A stretch of DNA of 64,000 nt, from assembly GCA_910587445.1 (NCBI GenBank), contig CAJULE010000001.1, positions 1-64,000 of the forward strand, given 5' to 3'. Below, one piece after another: positions 1-8,667 of the stretch; within the stretch, counting starts at the first letter, position 1, and every line of letters begins with the position of its first letter. This DNA comes from an uncultured Christensenellaceae bacterium. GTDB lineage: Bacteria; Bacillota; Clostridia; Christensenellales; Pumilibacteraceae. The notes beneath the pieces were generated by a model that had not been told where the DNA came from, did no database searches, and saw only the letters and a list, made by a program, of their open reading frames with translations. The position numbers were made by a program, and so were the translations under genes.

Positions 1-9
1 TTGCCATAA

Positions 10-51
10 AAATGCACCTCCATTAGTTTGTCTAACTTTTGGGGTGCATTT
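10..51 (+). terminator. Stem-loop, possible terminator of an upstream gene
   Basis: Arms at 10-20 and 41-51 pair over 11 bp with one G-U pair, around a 20-nt loop. No long T run follows, so a terminator role for a gene left of the window is only possible. Confidence 0.35.
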
Positions 52-83
52 CAAATGCTATGCCAAATCTTTTTATTTGCGAC

Positions 84-116
84 TTACCTATAATTTCCTA
101 TGGGAATTATAGGTAA
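84..116. repeat. Perfect 12-bp inverted repeat
   Basis: TTACCTATAATT at 84-95 is matched by its exact reverse complement at 105-116 across a 9-nt centre. It lies about 95 bp upstream of the -35 box of the phospholipid operon. It could be a weak terminator or an operator; no T run follows. The rest of 1-209 holds no gene that I can see. Confidence 0.5.
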
Positions 117-209
117 AAGGGGTGTCGTTTTTTGTATATCATTTATGGTACATTCGGCGAACGGCTATGTTACAAAGTTGTTATAGTTCCCATATATAGG
201 GTATTTTGC

Positions 210-239
210 TTGACTTTCGGGGGGGGGTAATGGTAGGAT
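210..239 (+). promoter_or_regulatory. Candidate promoter with a G9 spacer tract
   Basis: TTGACT at 210-215 and TAGGAT at 234-239 are separated by 18 bp. The spacer holds nine consecutive G at 219-227. The -10 box is weak (4 of 6), so this is a candidate. A one-base change in tract length would give a 17- or 19-bp spacer. The first start codon downstream is at 258. Confidence 0.45.
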
Positions 240-257
240 ATTAGCGAGGATACAGGA

Positions 258-1487
258 ATGACTAAGAAGGCAAAAAAGCAGATTCTGAATATAGTTTTTC
301 TTGTCGTGCTTATCGGCATAACCCTTGTCATACTCGTGCTTTCGAACAGCGAATTGAATTTCGCGAATATATTCTCTTTCCTGCAAAGTGCGAACGTATG
401 GCTGCTTCTTGTCGCCGTCGTCTGTATGCTGTTGTACATACTGTTCGAGGGAGTGAGTCTCCATGTGGTGTCGAGAAAGATAGGGCACAGGGCGAAGTTT
501 CGCTCGTCTGTCGCATATGCCGCGGCGGACGTATACTATTCGGGCATAACTCCGTCCGCGACGGGCGGTCAGCCCGCGTCGGCTTTCTATATGGTAAAGG
601 ACGGCATGGACGCGGGGAAAGCGTCGTTTGCGCTCGTGTTCAACCTCATGGCGTACACGGCGGCAATCGTCATAATAGGCGCGGCAGCGTTTGCGCTTCA
701 GCCGTTTTTGCTGTGGGACTGCGGCGGCTTTACCGTCTTTCTCGTAATGCTCGGCGTGGCGCTACAGCTTTTGCTGCTCGGCTTTTTCATAGCTTGCATA
801 TGCTGGCACAAGGCGGTCTTGAAGATAGGCGGCGGCATAGTAAAGCTGCTTGCCAAAATGCGGATAGTAAAGAACCGCGAAAAGTGGTTGGACAAGATTG
901 CGACGGAAGTGGACAAGTATCGCTCGAGCTTTCACGAAATGCGCCGACGTCCGGGGCTCATCGCGGCGACGCTTATACTCAATGTGTTGCAACGCGTCTC
1001 GCAGATTCTCATACCGAGTTTCGTATGTCTTGCCGTCGATCCGTCGGCGGACTTTGTAAGGCTCTTTGCCATGCAGGCGTTCGTAACGCTCGGCTATAAT
1101 TCGATACCGCTTCCCGGCGGCGTGGGCGCATACGAATATCTTTATCTGCGTATATACGCTCTTTCTTTCGAGCAGGCGTTTATTCTTTCGGCTATGATGG
1201 TGACGCGTGCGATATCGTATTATCTCAGTCTCATAGTCAGTGGAGTGTATACGCTTACATACCACATAATACGCATGAAAAAAACGCCTAAGGACGGCGG
1301 CGAGCCTGCGGATACGGGCGGGGAAAACGCCGAGCCTTCAAAGGAAGAGAAGGACGAAGATGAGTCTGTGCCGTGCGAGGAGGCGGAGACTATGACGGAG
1401 ACGGCGAAAGAGGAAGAGGGAGAGGAAAGCCGAGATATTCGGGAGCCGGAATACGATTCGGAAAAGAGCGAAACGGGTATTCATTAA
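258..1487 (+). CDS. Flippase-like integral membrane protein (LPG synthase TM / UPF0104 type)
   Basis: A 409-residue polytopic membrane protein resembling the lysylphosphatidylglycerol synthase transmembrane domain family (YbhN/UPF0104). About eight hydrophobic segments fill residues 10-330, with the family-typical GGQP motif near residue 105 and a PLPGGVGAYE segment near 290. The last 75 residues are very acidic (Glu/Asp-rich), probably a cytoplasmic tail. No aminoacyltransferase domain is present, so lysyl-lipid synthesis itself is not implied. A purine-rich GAGGATACAGGA precedes the ATG. pssA follows 42 bp later on the same strand, so a role in lipid or lipid-linked precursor handling is plausible but inferred. 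Transcription probably starts from the G9-spacer promoter just upstream. Confidence 0.8.
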   Translation: MTKKAKKQILNIVFLVVLIGITLVILVLSNSELNFANIFSFLQSANVWLLLVAVVCMLLYILFEGVSLHVVSRKIGHRAKFRSSVAYAAADVYYSGITPSATGGQPASAFYMVKDGMDAGKASFALVFNLMAYTAAIVIIGAAAFALQPFLLWDCGGFTVFLVMLGVALQLLLLGFFIACICWHKAVLKIGGGIVKLLAKMRIVKNREKWLDKIATEVDKYRSSFHEMRRRPGLIAATLILNVLQRVSQILIPSFVCLAVDPSADFVRLFAMQAFVTLGYNSIPLPGGVGAYEYLYLRIYALSFEQAFILSAMMVTRAISYYLSLIVSGVYTLTYHIIRMKKTPKDGGEPADTGGENAEPSKEEKDEDESVPCEEAETMTETAKEEEGEESRDIREPEYDSEKSETGIH

Positions 1488-1529
1488 GGTCAAAGGAATG
1501 AAGGATAGAATCTATCAAGAGGTTACGAC

Positions 1530-2243
1530 ATGAAAACATCAAGCAGTAAAGTTGTGGGTTATTGGCATTACGGTGTTATACTTACATATTTGTCGGTTAT
1601 TTCCGCGATTGCGGGAATGTTTCTTTCGGTCGCAGTCAGTCCCATGTGGGGCGTGGTCTGCCTTTTCGTTTCGGGTATTTGCGATTCGTTCGACGGCATA
1701 GTCGCACGTTCGCGCAAAAACCGCACCGACGACGAAAACGCTTTCGGCTGTCAGATAGACTCGTTAAGCGACATAATAGCTTTCGGCATAGCGCCCGTCA
1801 TGATAGGCTGGGGCATGGGTATGCACCGCTGGTATTACATAGTGGTGTTCGGGCTGTTCGTAATGTGCGCGCTCATTCGTCTCGCTCATTTCAACGTCAA
1901 AGCGGATAAGGCGGCAAAGGCCGTAACCGTTTCCGCCGAGCTTGCCGAGTGCGCGGCGGCGGATACCGCGCCGAAAAAACGCGCATACGAAGGATTGCCC
2001 GTGACGAACGTCGCCGTGGGGCTTCCCGTGTTCTTTCTCGTCGCTACGATGTTTCACAATGTCTTGATCACGCATATAATCATGGCGGTTGCCTATTTCG
2101 GATTTTCGCTTTTGTTTGTACTGCGCTTTCGAGTGCCTAAGCTCGGCTGGCGCGGCATAGTGATCACCATAACCGTAGAAGTCGCGCTCGTAATAGCTCT
2201 CGCTCTTGTGCGTACGTTGGTCTGCGGAGTTCCGCTCGCATAA
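1530..2243 (+). CDS. pssA: CDP-diacylglycerol--serine O-phosphatidyltransferase
   Basis: Makes phosphatidylserine from CDP-diacylglycerol and L-serine in the membrane. The CDP-alcohol phosphotransferase signature is present at about residues 51-80: D-x2-DG-x2-AR, then G-x3-D-x3-D. The gap between AR and G is 12 residues rather than the common 8-9, a variant I associate with clostridial homologues. Several hydrophobic helices surround it. The 237-residue length fits the family. An AAGAGG ribosome binding site precedes the ATG. The stop overlaps the psd start (TAATG), so the two genes are translationally coupled and form the two-step phosphatidylethanolamine pathway. Confidence 0.93.
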   Translation: MKTSSSKVVGYWHYGVILTYLSVISAIAGMFLSVAVSPMWGVVCLFVSGICDSFDGIVARSRKNRTDDENAFGCQIDSLSDIIAFGIAPVMIGWGMGMHRWYYIVVFGLFVMCALIRLAHFNVKADKAAKAVTVSAELAECAAADTAPKKRAYEGLPVTNVAVGLPVFFLVATMFHNVLITHIIMAVAYFGFSLLFVLRFRVPKLGWRGIVITITVEVALVIALALVRTLVCGVPLA

Positions 2244-3088
2244 TGAGACCCACGCTCGACAAACAGCCTGCGGCTAAAGGCGTTAAGTTTTTATATTACA
2301 ATCCGCTCGGTGTGCTTTTTTTGCGGCTTTTCACCTGGAGACCGCTTTCTCGGCTCGTGGGCAAATATCTCGACGGAAAGCTCTCGCGCCGCCGCATAAA
2401 GAAGTATATAAAAAAGCACAACATCGATATGTCGAATTTCATAGAAGAGGACTATCCGAGCTTCAATGCTTTTTTTACGCGCAGGATCAAGCCCGAGCTT
2501 CGCCCGTTCGATACGGAGCCCGAGGCATTCGTGGCTCCGTGCGACGGAAAACTCTCGCTTTACGAAATAGACGACGATACGAAGTTCGAGGTGAAGGGCT
2601 TCGAGTATACCGTCGAAACGCTTCTTAAAAACAAGGAGCTTGCAAATCGATACCGCGGCGGCTGTTGTTTCGTGTTCAGGCTTGCCGTCGAGGACTATCA
2701 CAGATATTTTTATCTCGATAACGGAACAAAGGGCGAGAATGTGTTCATAAAGGGCAGACTGCACACCGTACAGCCCGCAGCGCTCGAAAAACGTCGGGTA
2801 TTCACTGAAAACTGCCGCGAGTACAGCGTTCTCGAAACCGAGCATTTCGGTTCGGTGACGCAGGTGGAAGTGGGGGCTATGATGGTCGGACGCATAGTCA
2901 ATCTGCACGGCGAGCACGCGTTCGGACGCGGAGAGGAAAAAGGCAGGTTCGAGTTCGGCGGCTCGACTATTATTGTCCTTACGGAAAAGGGGAAAGTATT
3001 GCCCGACGCCGAATTGTTTGAGAACACCGCTTTAGGCAAGGAAACGATCGTAAAGTGCGGCGAAAGGCTGGGGACTCGCATAGGCTGA
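2243..3088 (+). CDS. psd: Phosphatidylserine decarboxylase proenzyme
   Basis: Pyruvoyl-dependent enzyme converting phosphatidylserine to phosphatidylethanolamine. The autocleavage motif GGST lies near the C terminus, with Ser at about residue 241; this serine would become the pyruvoyl group of the alpha chain. GGST is used by type II enzymes in place of LGST. The segment MVGRIVNLHGEHAFGRGEEKG matches the conserved region before the cleavage site once split at GRG. Length 281 fits the clostridial family. The start codon overlaps the pssA stop by one base. After psd there is a 160-bp gap to the promoter of the next gene. Confidence 0.93.
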   Translation: MRPTLDKQPAAKGVKFLYYNPLGVLFLRLFTWRPLSRLVGKYLDGKLSRRRIKKYIKKHNIDMSNFIEEDYPSFNAFFTRRIKPELRPFDTEPEAFVAPCDGKLSLYEIDDDTKFEVKGFEYTVETLLKNKELANRYRGGCCFVFRLAVEDYHRYFYLDNGTKGENVFIKGRLHTVQPAALEKRRVFTENCREYSVLETEHFGSVTQVEVGAMMVGRIVNLHGEHAFGRGEEKGRFEFGGSTIIVLTEKGKVLPDAELFENTALGKETIVKCGERLGTRIG

Positions 3089-3247
3089 TCGAAAGGAAAT
3101 ATAAGTAATAAGAGTAAAGCTTACATCAAGCGAAATCCGATTCTTTAAAAATCCGTTCCTTGTCGGGTGAAGCCGAATTCGAGGAGTGTATACTCGGGTG
3201 CCCGTGTCGTTCTTTTTAGAAATGACGCGGGATTTTTTACAGACATA

Positions 3248-3276
3248 TTGACATTGTCCCAAAAGCATGATATAAT
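3248..3276 (+). promoter_or_regulatory. Consensus sigma-A promoter for the first InlB-repeat lipoprotein
   Basis: TTGACA at 3248-3253 and TATAAT at 3271-3276 with a 17-bp spacer, both perfect matches. The start codon is 86 bp downstream of the -10. The rest of 3089-3247 shows nothing recognisable. Confidence 0.85.
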
Positions 3277-3361
3277 TACATTAGGACTTAAGAAGAAAGA
3301 GATATTTATTATATAGGGAAATATACAGCGGGTATGAAATATAAAAGAGAGGTGATGGACT

Positions 3362-4189
3362 ATGAAGCGCATACTTGTCAATGTATTTAAGTTTTCGATA
3401 TGTGTATTATTCGGTGTTATGTTTTCGATAGGCTGCGTAGGTTGTAACAGTTGTCATATTAAACCGGATCCCAAGTTGTTGTACCGAGAAAAGAAAGTCG
3501 GCGATTTTATAGTGCTGTTTTATGAAGACTATTGCGAGATTTACGGGACTACATATCTGGGCAATAATAAAAAATTTTTAGTAATACCCGAATACATTGA
3601 TGGGGTGCGTGTTGATGTGTTTGGATTTCGCTCGTTATTAGGAGGGTTTGACATGGGTAGCTATGATAGTATAACGTGCCCAAGAATAGATAGTAGTGTA
3701 CTTGAAAAGATATACTTTGAAAAAGCGATCAATTTTTATCCGTCGTTTTGGAATGGATATATGAGTTGTCCAAACTTAAAAAAAGTCATGTATCCTATAT
3801 CGGATTGGCGCTCGGACAGCATTAGCGGATGCGCCATATATTATCCTCGATTAAAGTATGAAAAAGGGTCTCAGGGATATGGAAAATATCCTGCAAATAT
3901 ATCGTACTATTATAATTACGAAGGAGCCGAAAATGACGGATATTACTTTATAGACGACTGCGACTACGGAGAAAAGATAGAGTATATTCCGAAAGATCCG
4001 GAAAGAGAGGGTTATACGTTCGGCGGGTGGTACAAGGAGCCCGAATGTATAAACGAATGGGATTTCGAAGTGGATACTTTACCCGAGGAAAAGAAGGAAG
4101 AGAAAGAAGTTCACGTAAACGGCGAAACGGTAAAAGAGGAGGTGACGATTTACCAAGAAACAATCTTATACGCAAAGTGGGTTTCGTGA
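3362..4189 (+). CDS. Lipoprotein with one C-terminal InlB-type repeat
   Basis: A 275-residue surface protein. A short basic N terminus and hydrophobic stretch end in the lipobox SIGC (Cys25). The middle section (residues 40-175) is of unknown fold. The C-terminal 90 residues form a Listeria-Bacteroides (InlB B-type) repeat, recognised by GYYF, then EGYTFGGWYKEPEC and a final LYAKW. A lysine/glutamate-rich insert (EEKKEEKE) interrupts the repeat. It is paralogous to the next gene; the last 290 bp are almost identical at DNA level. The GAGAGGTGATGG ribosome binding site supports this start. The function is unknown; adhesion or carbohydrate contact is a guess from the repeat type. Confidence 0.8.
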   Translation: MKRILVNVFKFSICVLFGVMFSIGCVGCNSCHIKPDPKLLYREKKVGDFIVLFYEDYCEIYGTTYLGNNKKFLVIPEYIDGVRVDVFGFRSLLGGFDMGSYDSITCPRIDSSVLEKIYFEKAINFYPSFWNGYMSCPNLKKVMYPISDWRSDSISGCAIYYPRLKYEKGSQGYGKYPANISYYYNYEGAENDGYYFIDDCDYGEKIEYIPKDPEREGYTFGGWYKEPECINEWDFEVDTLPEEKKEEKEVHVNGETVKEEVTIYQETILYAKWVS

Positions 4190-4328
4190 AAAGCAAACTT
4201 TTGGCAAATAAAATTATTTTAAATTACAAAAAACCTAACAATTTTTTTAATTTTCGGTTAACGAATCGATAGAAAAAGAGATATGTATTATAGAGGGGAA
4301 TATATGCGATAAGGAGCGATAAGGCATC

Positions 4329-5411
4329 ATGCGGGAGACACCCAATAATAAAAGCTATAAGATATGCTTTATTATAGGCAGCATCATAGGATTTGTTGCC
4401 GTTGCTTGTTATATTTACGCTTCCATAATGGTAATGCAATCAATATGGGTTTACTTAAATTATCCGAGCAATGCTGCGGAAAGATTCGACGCTGCGATTG
4501 CCATGATGGTGGCACTCGCAATAGCCGTATATATAGGAATAGTCATTGCAGTGGCAATCGTGTTGGTTTGCATCGGTATAAAGTGGAACAAAAAGGCAGG
4601 AATAAGCGTGTTGTCCGTCATTATTGCGGCAGTGCTTTTAATGGCAAGTTGTGTCTTTGCATGGAAATGCTGTCCGCCTGCGAAAAGCAGTTACTCGGAA
4701 AAAGAGGTCGGTGATTTTGTAGTGTGGGTTTATGACGACTATTGCGAAATCTACGGAACGACAGAAGTGGGCAATAATAAGAAATATCTCGTAATACCGG
4801 AGTATATAGACGGAGTTCGGGTCGACGCTTTGGGTGTTCGCTCATTGGCAGGTGCAATAGACATGGTTTCCGGAGATGTTACTTACCCGAGAATAGAAAG
4901 CGATGTGATTGAAAAGATATATTTCGAAAGCGCGATAGATTTTTATCCATGGCTTAACCCACAAAATATATCCGTAAATTTTAAGAAATTATTTTATCCG
5001 GGAATAGAAAAATATCCGGACGCTACGAGTAGTTTTAAAATGTATTATCCGCGCGCGGTGTATGAAAAAGCCGTGCAAGATGAAATATGGAGTACATATT
5101 CCGTAAATAAACATCCTGCAAATATATCGTATTATTATAATTACGAAGGAGCCGAAAATGACGGATATTACTTTATAGACGACTGCGACTACGGAGAAAA
5201 GATAGAGTATATTCCGAAAGATCCGGAAAGAGAGGGTTATACGTTCGGCGGGTGGTATAAGGAGTCGGAATGTATAAACGAATGGGATTTCGAAGTGGAT
5301 ACTTTGCCCGAGGAAAAGAAGGAAGAGAAAGAAGTTCACTTAAACGGCGAAACGGTAAAAGAGGAGGTGGCGGTTTACCAAGAAACGATCTTATATGCAA
5401 AGTGGGTTTAA
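4329..5411 (+). CDS. Membrane-anchored paralogue with one InlB-type repeat
   Basis: A 360-residue protein with three N-terminal hydrophobic helices (about residues 15-35, 55-85 and 93-115) instead of a lipobox. From residue 122 it follows the preceding protein: the shared core begins EKEVGDFVVWVYDDYCEIYG, and the C-terminal InlB-type repeat (residues 265-360) differs at only a few positions. The upstream DNA also resembles that of the preceding gene (AAAGAGATAT followed by TATTATA and AGGGGAATATA), so the duplication included the leader. The start is preceded by AAGGAGCGATAAGG. Base composition is AT-richer than in the flanking housekeeping genes. No function is assigned. Confidence 0.75.
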   Translation: MRETPNNKSYKICFIIGSIIGFVAVACYIYASIMVMQSIWVYLNYPSNAAERFDAAIAMMVALAIAVYIGIVIAVAIVLVCIGIKWNKKAGISVLSVIIAAVLLMASCVFAWKCCPPAKSSYSEKEVGDFVVWVYDDYCEIYGTTEVGNNKKYLVIPEYIDGVRVDALGVRSLAGAIDMVSGDVTYPRIESDVIEKIYFESAIDFYPWLNPQNISVNFKKLFYPGIEKYPDATSSFKMYYPRAVYEKAVQDEIWSTYSVNKHPANISYYYNYEGAENDGYYFIDDCDYGEKIEYIPKDPEREGYTFGGWYKESECINEWDFEVDTLPEEKKEEKEVHLNGETVKEEVAVYQETILYAKWV

Positions 5412-5564
5412 TTAGGCAATTTAACAATGACAAATCGAAAGAAGAAAAGGAGGAATTTCTAATGATGACAAAGACGAAACAATAAAAGTATGGTGAAATT
5501 ACGATAAGGTTTGACGGAGACATTACTTTCCAAGATAAGGCTGTATTTTGCTAAGGGTGGCAAT

Positions 5565-6350
5565 ATGAAAGAAAAGTTAAAATTATTTATACCGAAAATG
5601 ATTGTCGCACTGGTTGTTTTGAGCTTGCTTTGCTATGGTTTCAGTGTTTTTCTCTCCAGCGGCTGTAAGTTGGTCGAAGAGTTGGAAATACATGAGGACG
5701 GATATTTTCAGTATATTATTGTAGGCGAAAACAATCGCAATCCGGATAAAGACAACAGTGCTGTCATAGCTATTGTCGGCTTTACATTGTCAGGCAAGCA
5801 ACAAGAGATTATTGAGTTTTCGAGAGAAATAAACGGCATTCCCGTGCAATATATCGGTTATCGCAATTACAGTACATTTCAGGAAAGTTTTTATCATTTT
5901 GAAAGTGCCAATCTTAAAAAAATGTATGTTCATGACAATATTAAGTCGGTTTACAGAGAAGCATTTTGGTACTTCAGTGAAAACAAGCAAGATTTAGAAA
6001 TCATGATTTGTGTGCCTCGAAGTCCATATGACATTTTCGTAGAGCACAATTACGGAAAATTTTATATATACAAATCGTTGTTTGATTCAGATAGTTTTAA
6101 CGAGAACATTTATTGGGCGAATATAGTTTTTATGAACAACTATTCCGCGGAAATAAACGGCGGGTACTACAGATTGGACAATATTACGGCAGGCGAAAGA
6201 ATCCCGTCGCCGCCCCTGCCCGAAAGAAGCGGTTATGAATTTACGGGTTGGTATACTGAGCCCGAATGTATAAATAAATGGGGCTTTGAAACAGCGCCCG
6301 TCATAGAAGAAGACACCGAGTTCAGACTCTACGCCGGTTGGCGACTATAG
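5565..6350 (+). CDS. Third InlB-repeat lipoprotein of the cluster
   Basis: A 261-residue protein when started at the ATG at 5565, which has AAGGGTGG upstream; an in-frame TTG at 5511 would add 18 residues ahead of the signal peptide and is less likely. The signal ends in a lipobox, LSSGC (Cys34). The C-terminal 65 residues form an InlB-type repeat (RSGYEFTGWYTEPEC, then YAGWRL). The middle portion is divergent from the two preceding paralogues. The region is AT-rich. It belongs to the same tandem family of surface proteins, and its role is unknown. Confidence 0.75.
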   Translation: MKEKLKLFIPKMIVALVVLSLLCYGFSVFLSSGCKLVEELEIHEDGYFQYIIVGENNRNPDKDNSAVIAIVGFTLSGKQQEIIEFSREINGIPVQYIGYRNYSTFQESFYHFESANLKKMYVHDNIKSVYREAFWYFSENKQDLEIMICVPRSPYDIFVEHNYGKFYIYKSLFDSDSFNENIYWANIVFMNNYSAEINGGYYRLDNITAGERIPSPPLPERSGYEFTGWYTEPECINKWGFETAPVIEEDTEFRLYAGWRL

Positions 6351-6499
6351 AAAAAATGTGTAGCTCTGTTCTCGATATAAAACTATTTAAACACCGGAAG
6401 AAATGCATGGAACAATGTATAATCGCAAAATCGTCACATTAAGTTTGTTGCTTTGAGCGGCGAAACATTGTTATCCTCGGACTGTTCGATATCTTCGAG

Positions 6500-6727
6500 G
6501 TGGACGGGGAGACTATGACGATCGACGAAGAGGCGTTTGAGCGAGATATAGCGGAGTACGGAATATTTACTTACGAAGAGTTTTACGAGCTCTATCCTAT
6601 ATCCGAAGAAGTGTTCGAAGCGTTTAACGGTAAGTATCTGAAAGTCGCAATAGGCAAAGGACTTATCACATACGAGAGAATAGGCGAGCTTATAGAAAGG
6701 TATTCGGAGTTTTTCCGGAGCGTCTAA
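6500..6727 (+). CDS. Small acidic protein of unknown function, possibly a gene remnant
   Basis: Seventy-five residues from a GTG at 6500 (an in-frame ATG lies at 6515), rich in Glu, Tyr and Phe, with no membrane segment. The frame stays open upstream to a stop at 6440 with coherent codons, and I see no convincing ribosome binding site. It could therefore be the surviving 3' end of a longer gene rather than a complete one. I do not recognise the family. It ends shortly before a strong bidirectional terminator. Confidence 0.4.
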   Translation: MDGETMTIDEEAFERDIAEYGIFTYEEFYELYPISEEVFEAFNGKYLKVAIGKGLITYERIGELIERYSEFFRSV

Positions 6728-6764
6728 AGCAATGCGGTTTTAGAGACGACAGCCGAAATAAAAC

Positions 6765-6794
6765 AAACCCCGAAAGTCATGCTTTCGGGGTTTT
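6765..6794. terminator. Bidirectional terminator between convergent genes
   Basis: A 12-bp perfect stem (6765-6776 with 6782-6793) around a 5-nt loop, flanked by A-rich and T-rich arms so it can act on both strands. It separates the small plus-strand gene from the minus-strand araC-type gene. Confidence 0.85.
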
Positions 6795-6811
6795 CGTAAT
6801 GCGGTCGGAGT

Positions 6812-7702
6812 TCAATAGTTCTTATCCGGTTCTATGGCTACGGAAATATCGCGTTCTTCTTTTTCGCCGCCCGTTTTCTCTTCCTCGAGACGCAGTTCTT
6901 TCATTCGCTGTTTGAAGTCGGCGCGGTAAGCAAGCGCGGTTTGCCCCTGCGTATTTTTGAATACACGGCAAAAGTAGGCGGGGTCGACATAGCCGCAACT
7001 TCTCGCAATCATGTTTATGTCGAGCTCGGTCGTCTCGAGCAGTTCCCTTGCCTGGCGCATACGCTTGCCGATGACGTATTTTACGGGGGGAATACCGATT
7101 TCCTGCTTAAAGACGTGTGTGAGATAGAAGCGGTCGATGTTGAGTTTCTTGCATACTTCGACGAAAGTTTCGTCCGAGAGATAGTTGTTGTCCAAGTATT
7201 CCTTTGCGGCGTAAAAGACTTTCGAGCTCTTGTGCGGGCGCAGAGTTACGGGCATTATGCGAACGAGAAGGGTCATCACTGTGCTAAGCAGCGTTTCGAT
7301 AAGGGATTCGCCTGCAGGGAGTTTTACGCTCGTTTCGCGCATGAGCTGTCGCAAAGCCGCTTCCGTAATCCCGCGGTAGTCGCCGCTTGCGCACAGTCTT
7401 ACTCCGCCTCCGAAAAGGCTTGAGTCGCCGTACAGACGCGCGTTTTCTACCACCATACAGGTGAGTGAGCTCTCGGGCAAATCGCCTATGTCCACGCTTA
7501 CGTCGAGGTCGTAATTTATCGCCGCGACGTCTCCGCTTCGGGGGATAAAACAGCGTGAGTCCACGTAAAATTTGGCGCCGCTCCTCGAAAAGAACAGCAC
7601 CAAAGCAAGATCGTCGTTTTCCCCTACAAGCTCGTCTTTGCCGGGCAGGTTTCTGCCGATATATACGAGCTTCGGATCTTTTTTGAAAATCCGTTCCTTC
7701 AT
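6812..7702 (-). CDS. AraC-family transcriptional regulator
   Basis: A 296-residue DNA-binding regulator. The C-terminal half (about residues 165-265) holds the two helix-turn-helix motifs of AraC/XylS: an EYLDNNYLSDETF segment leads into the first, and IARSCGYVDPAYFCRVFK is the second and the family hallmark. The N-terminal 150 residues look like a beta-rich effector-binding domain of unknown ligand. It starts one base after the soj stop and its ribosome binding site lies inside soj, so the two genes are translationally coupled. This is an unusual partner for a ParA-type protein. The Glu/Lys-rich tail after residue 270 is not part of the conserved fold. Confidence 0.9.
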   Translation of the reverse strand: MKERIFKKDPKLVYIGRNLPGKDELVGENDDLALVLFFSRSGAKFYVDSRCFIPRSGDVAAINYDLDVSVDIGDLPESSLTCMVVENARLYGDSSLFGGGVRLCASGDYRGITEAALRQLMRETSVKLPAGESLIETLLSTVMTLLVRIMPVTLRPHKSSKVFYAAKEYLDNNYLSDETFVEVCKKLNIDRFYLTHVFKQEIGIPPVKYVIGKRMRQARELLETTELDINMIARSCGYVDPAYFCRVFKNTQGQTALAYRADFKQRMKELRLEEEKTGGEKEERDISVAIEPDKNY

Positions 7703-7703
7703 A

Positions 7704-8519
7704 TCATAACCTGCGTTTCAGTGCGCCGAGATTTGTTATGCGCTTGTAGTTTTCTATGCCGTTTCTCGCAAGCAGTTCTTCCGTGAGCGCTTTATATGCG
7801 AGAGAGCCGCTGCTCTTCGGTTCGAACTGCATGATGGGCAGACCGTAAGAGGGCGCTTCTCCGAGACGGACGTTGCGCGGGATCCTCGTGCGGAACACCT
7901 TTTTGCCGAAGAATTTGAGAATCTCTTCGGTCACGGAATTGCAAAGATTGCTTCTCGGATCGAACATCGTAAGTACAACGCCTTCGACCTCGAGCGGCGG
8001 ATTCAGATATTTTTTCGCGAGCTTTATGGTATTCATGAGCTGGCTCAGACCCTCGAGCGCAAAAAACTCGCCCTGAATGGGAATGAGTATGCTGTCGGCT
8101 GCGGTAAGCGCGTTTACTGTCAGCAGTCCGAGAGAGGGCGGGCAGTCTATTATAATGAAGTCGTAGACGTTGCGAAGCGGGGCGAGGGCGGTCTTTAGGA
8201 CCTTTTCGCGGTTTTGCTCGGAAACGAGCTCCACTTCCGCGCCGGCAAGGTCGATGTTGGACGGAATGATGTCAAGCTTTTCTACGCCCGTGCGGTGGAT
8301 GACATCGCTCGGGGAAGCGTTCTCGCACAGCATGGAATATACTGCTTGCTTTATTTTGCGCTTGTCTATGCCGAGTCCGCTGCTGGCGTTGCCCTGCGGA
8401 TCGATGTCGACAAGAAGCGTCCGCTTGTCCATGAACGCGAGATATGCGGCGAGATTGACGCTTGTGGTGGTTTTACCCACGCCGCCCTTTTGATTGGCTA
8501 TGGCTATGATTTTCGACAT
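7704..8519 (-). CDS. soj: Soj/ParA-type chromosome-partitioning ATPase
   Basis: A 271-residue deviant-Walker ATPase. The N terminus carries the P-loop KGGVGKTTT with the signature lysine, followed by DIDPQGNASSGLG (Walker A') and IIDCPPSLG (Walker B). This is the full Soj pattern; MinD would show a C-terminal amphipathic helix instead. Soj normally works with ParB/Spo0J bound at parS, but no parB gene or recognisable parS palindrome is next to it; araC follows instead. It may be an orphan or work with a ParB encoded elsewhere. The gene has its own promoter at 8558-8586. Confidence 0.92.
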   Translation of the reverse strand: MSKIIAIANQKGGVGKTTTSVNLAAYLAFMDKRTLLVDIDPQGNASSGLGIDKRKIKQAVYSMLCENASPSDVIHRTGVEKLDIIPSNIDLAGAEVELVSEQNREKVLKTALAPLRNVYDFIIIDCPPSLGLLTVNALTAADSILIPIQGEFFALEGLSQLMNTIKLAKKYLNPPLEVEGVVLTMFDPRSNLCNSVTEEILKFFGKKVFRTRIPRNVRLGEAPSYGLPIMQFEPKSSGSLAYKALTEELLARNGIENYKRITNLGALKRRL

Positions 8520-8557
8520 CTGAGCCTCCGTTTGTTCGCTTGAACTTCCTTATGTGA

Positions 8558-8586
8558 ATTATAGCATTTTTTTACGGAAAATACAA
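8558..8586 (-). promoter_or_regulatory. Promoter for soj
   Basis: Reading the minus strand, TTGTAT (8586-8581) and TATAAT (8563-8558) are separated by 17 bp. The soj start codon is about 38 bp downstream. Confidence 0.7.
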
Positions 8587-8667
8587 ACCATTTGATTGCG
8601 TTTTGACAAATATTTTTTATCCGTAAAGCAAAATTGTCCTTCTGCCGAAAAATTCCGCACGGCGGAC

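Noticed and set aside
3145..3381. A 78-codon minus-strand frame in the gap before the first lipoprotein
   Set aside because: It covers a perfect plus-strand promoter and has no supporting start signal or similarity that I can recognise.
7087..7092. A run of six G in the araC-type gene considered as another slippage tract
   Set aside because: It is shorter than the nine-G tracts, and the reading frame on both sides is intact.
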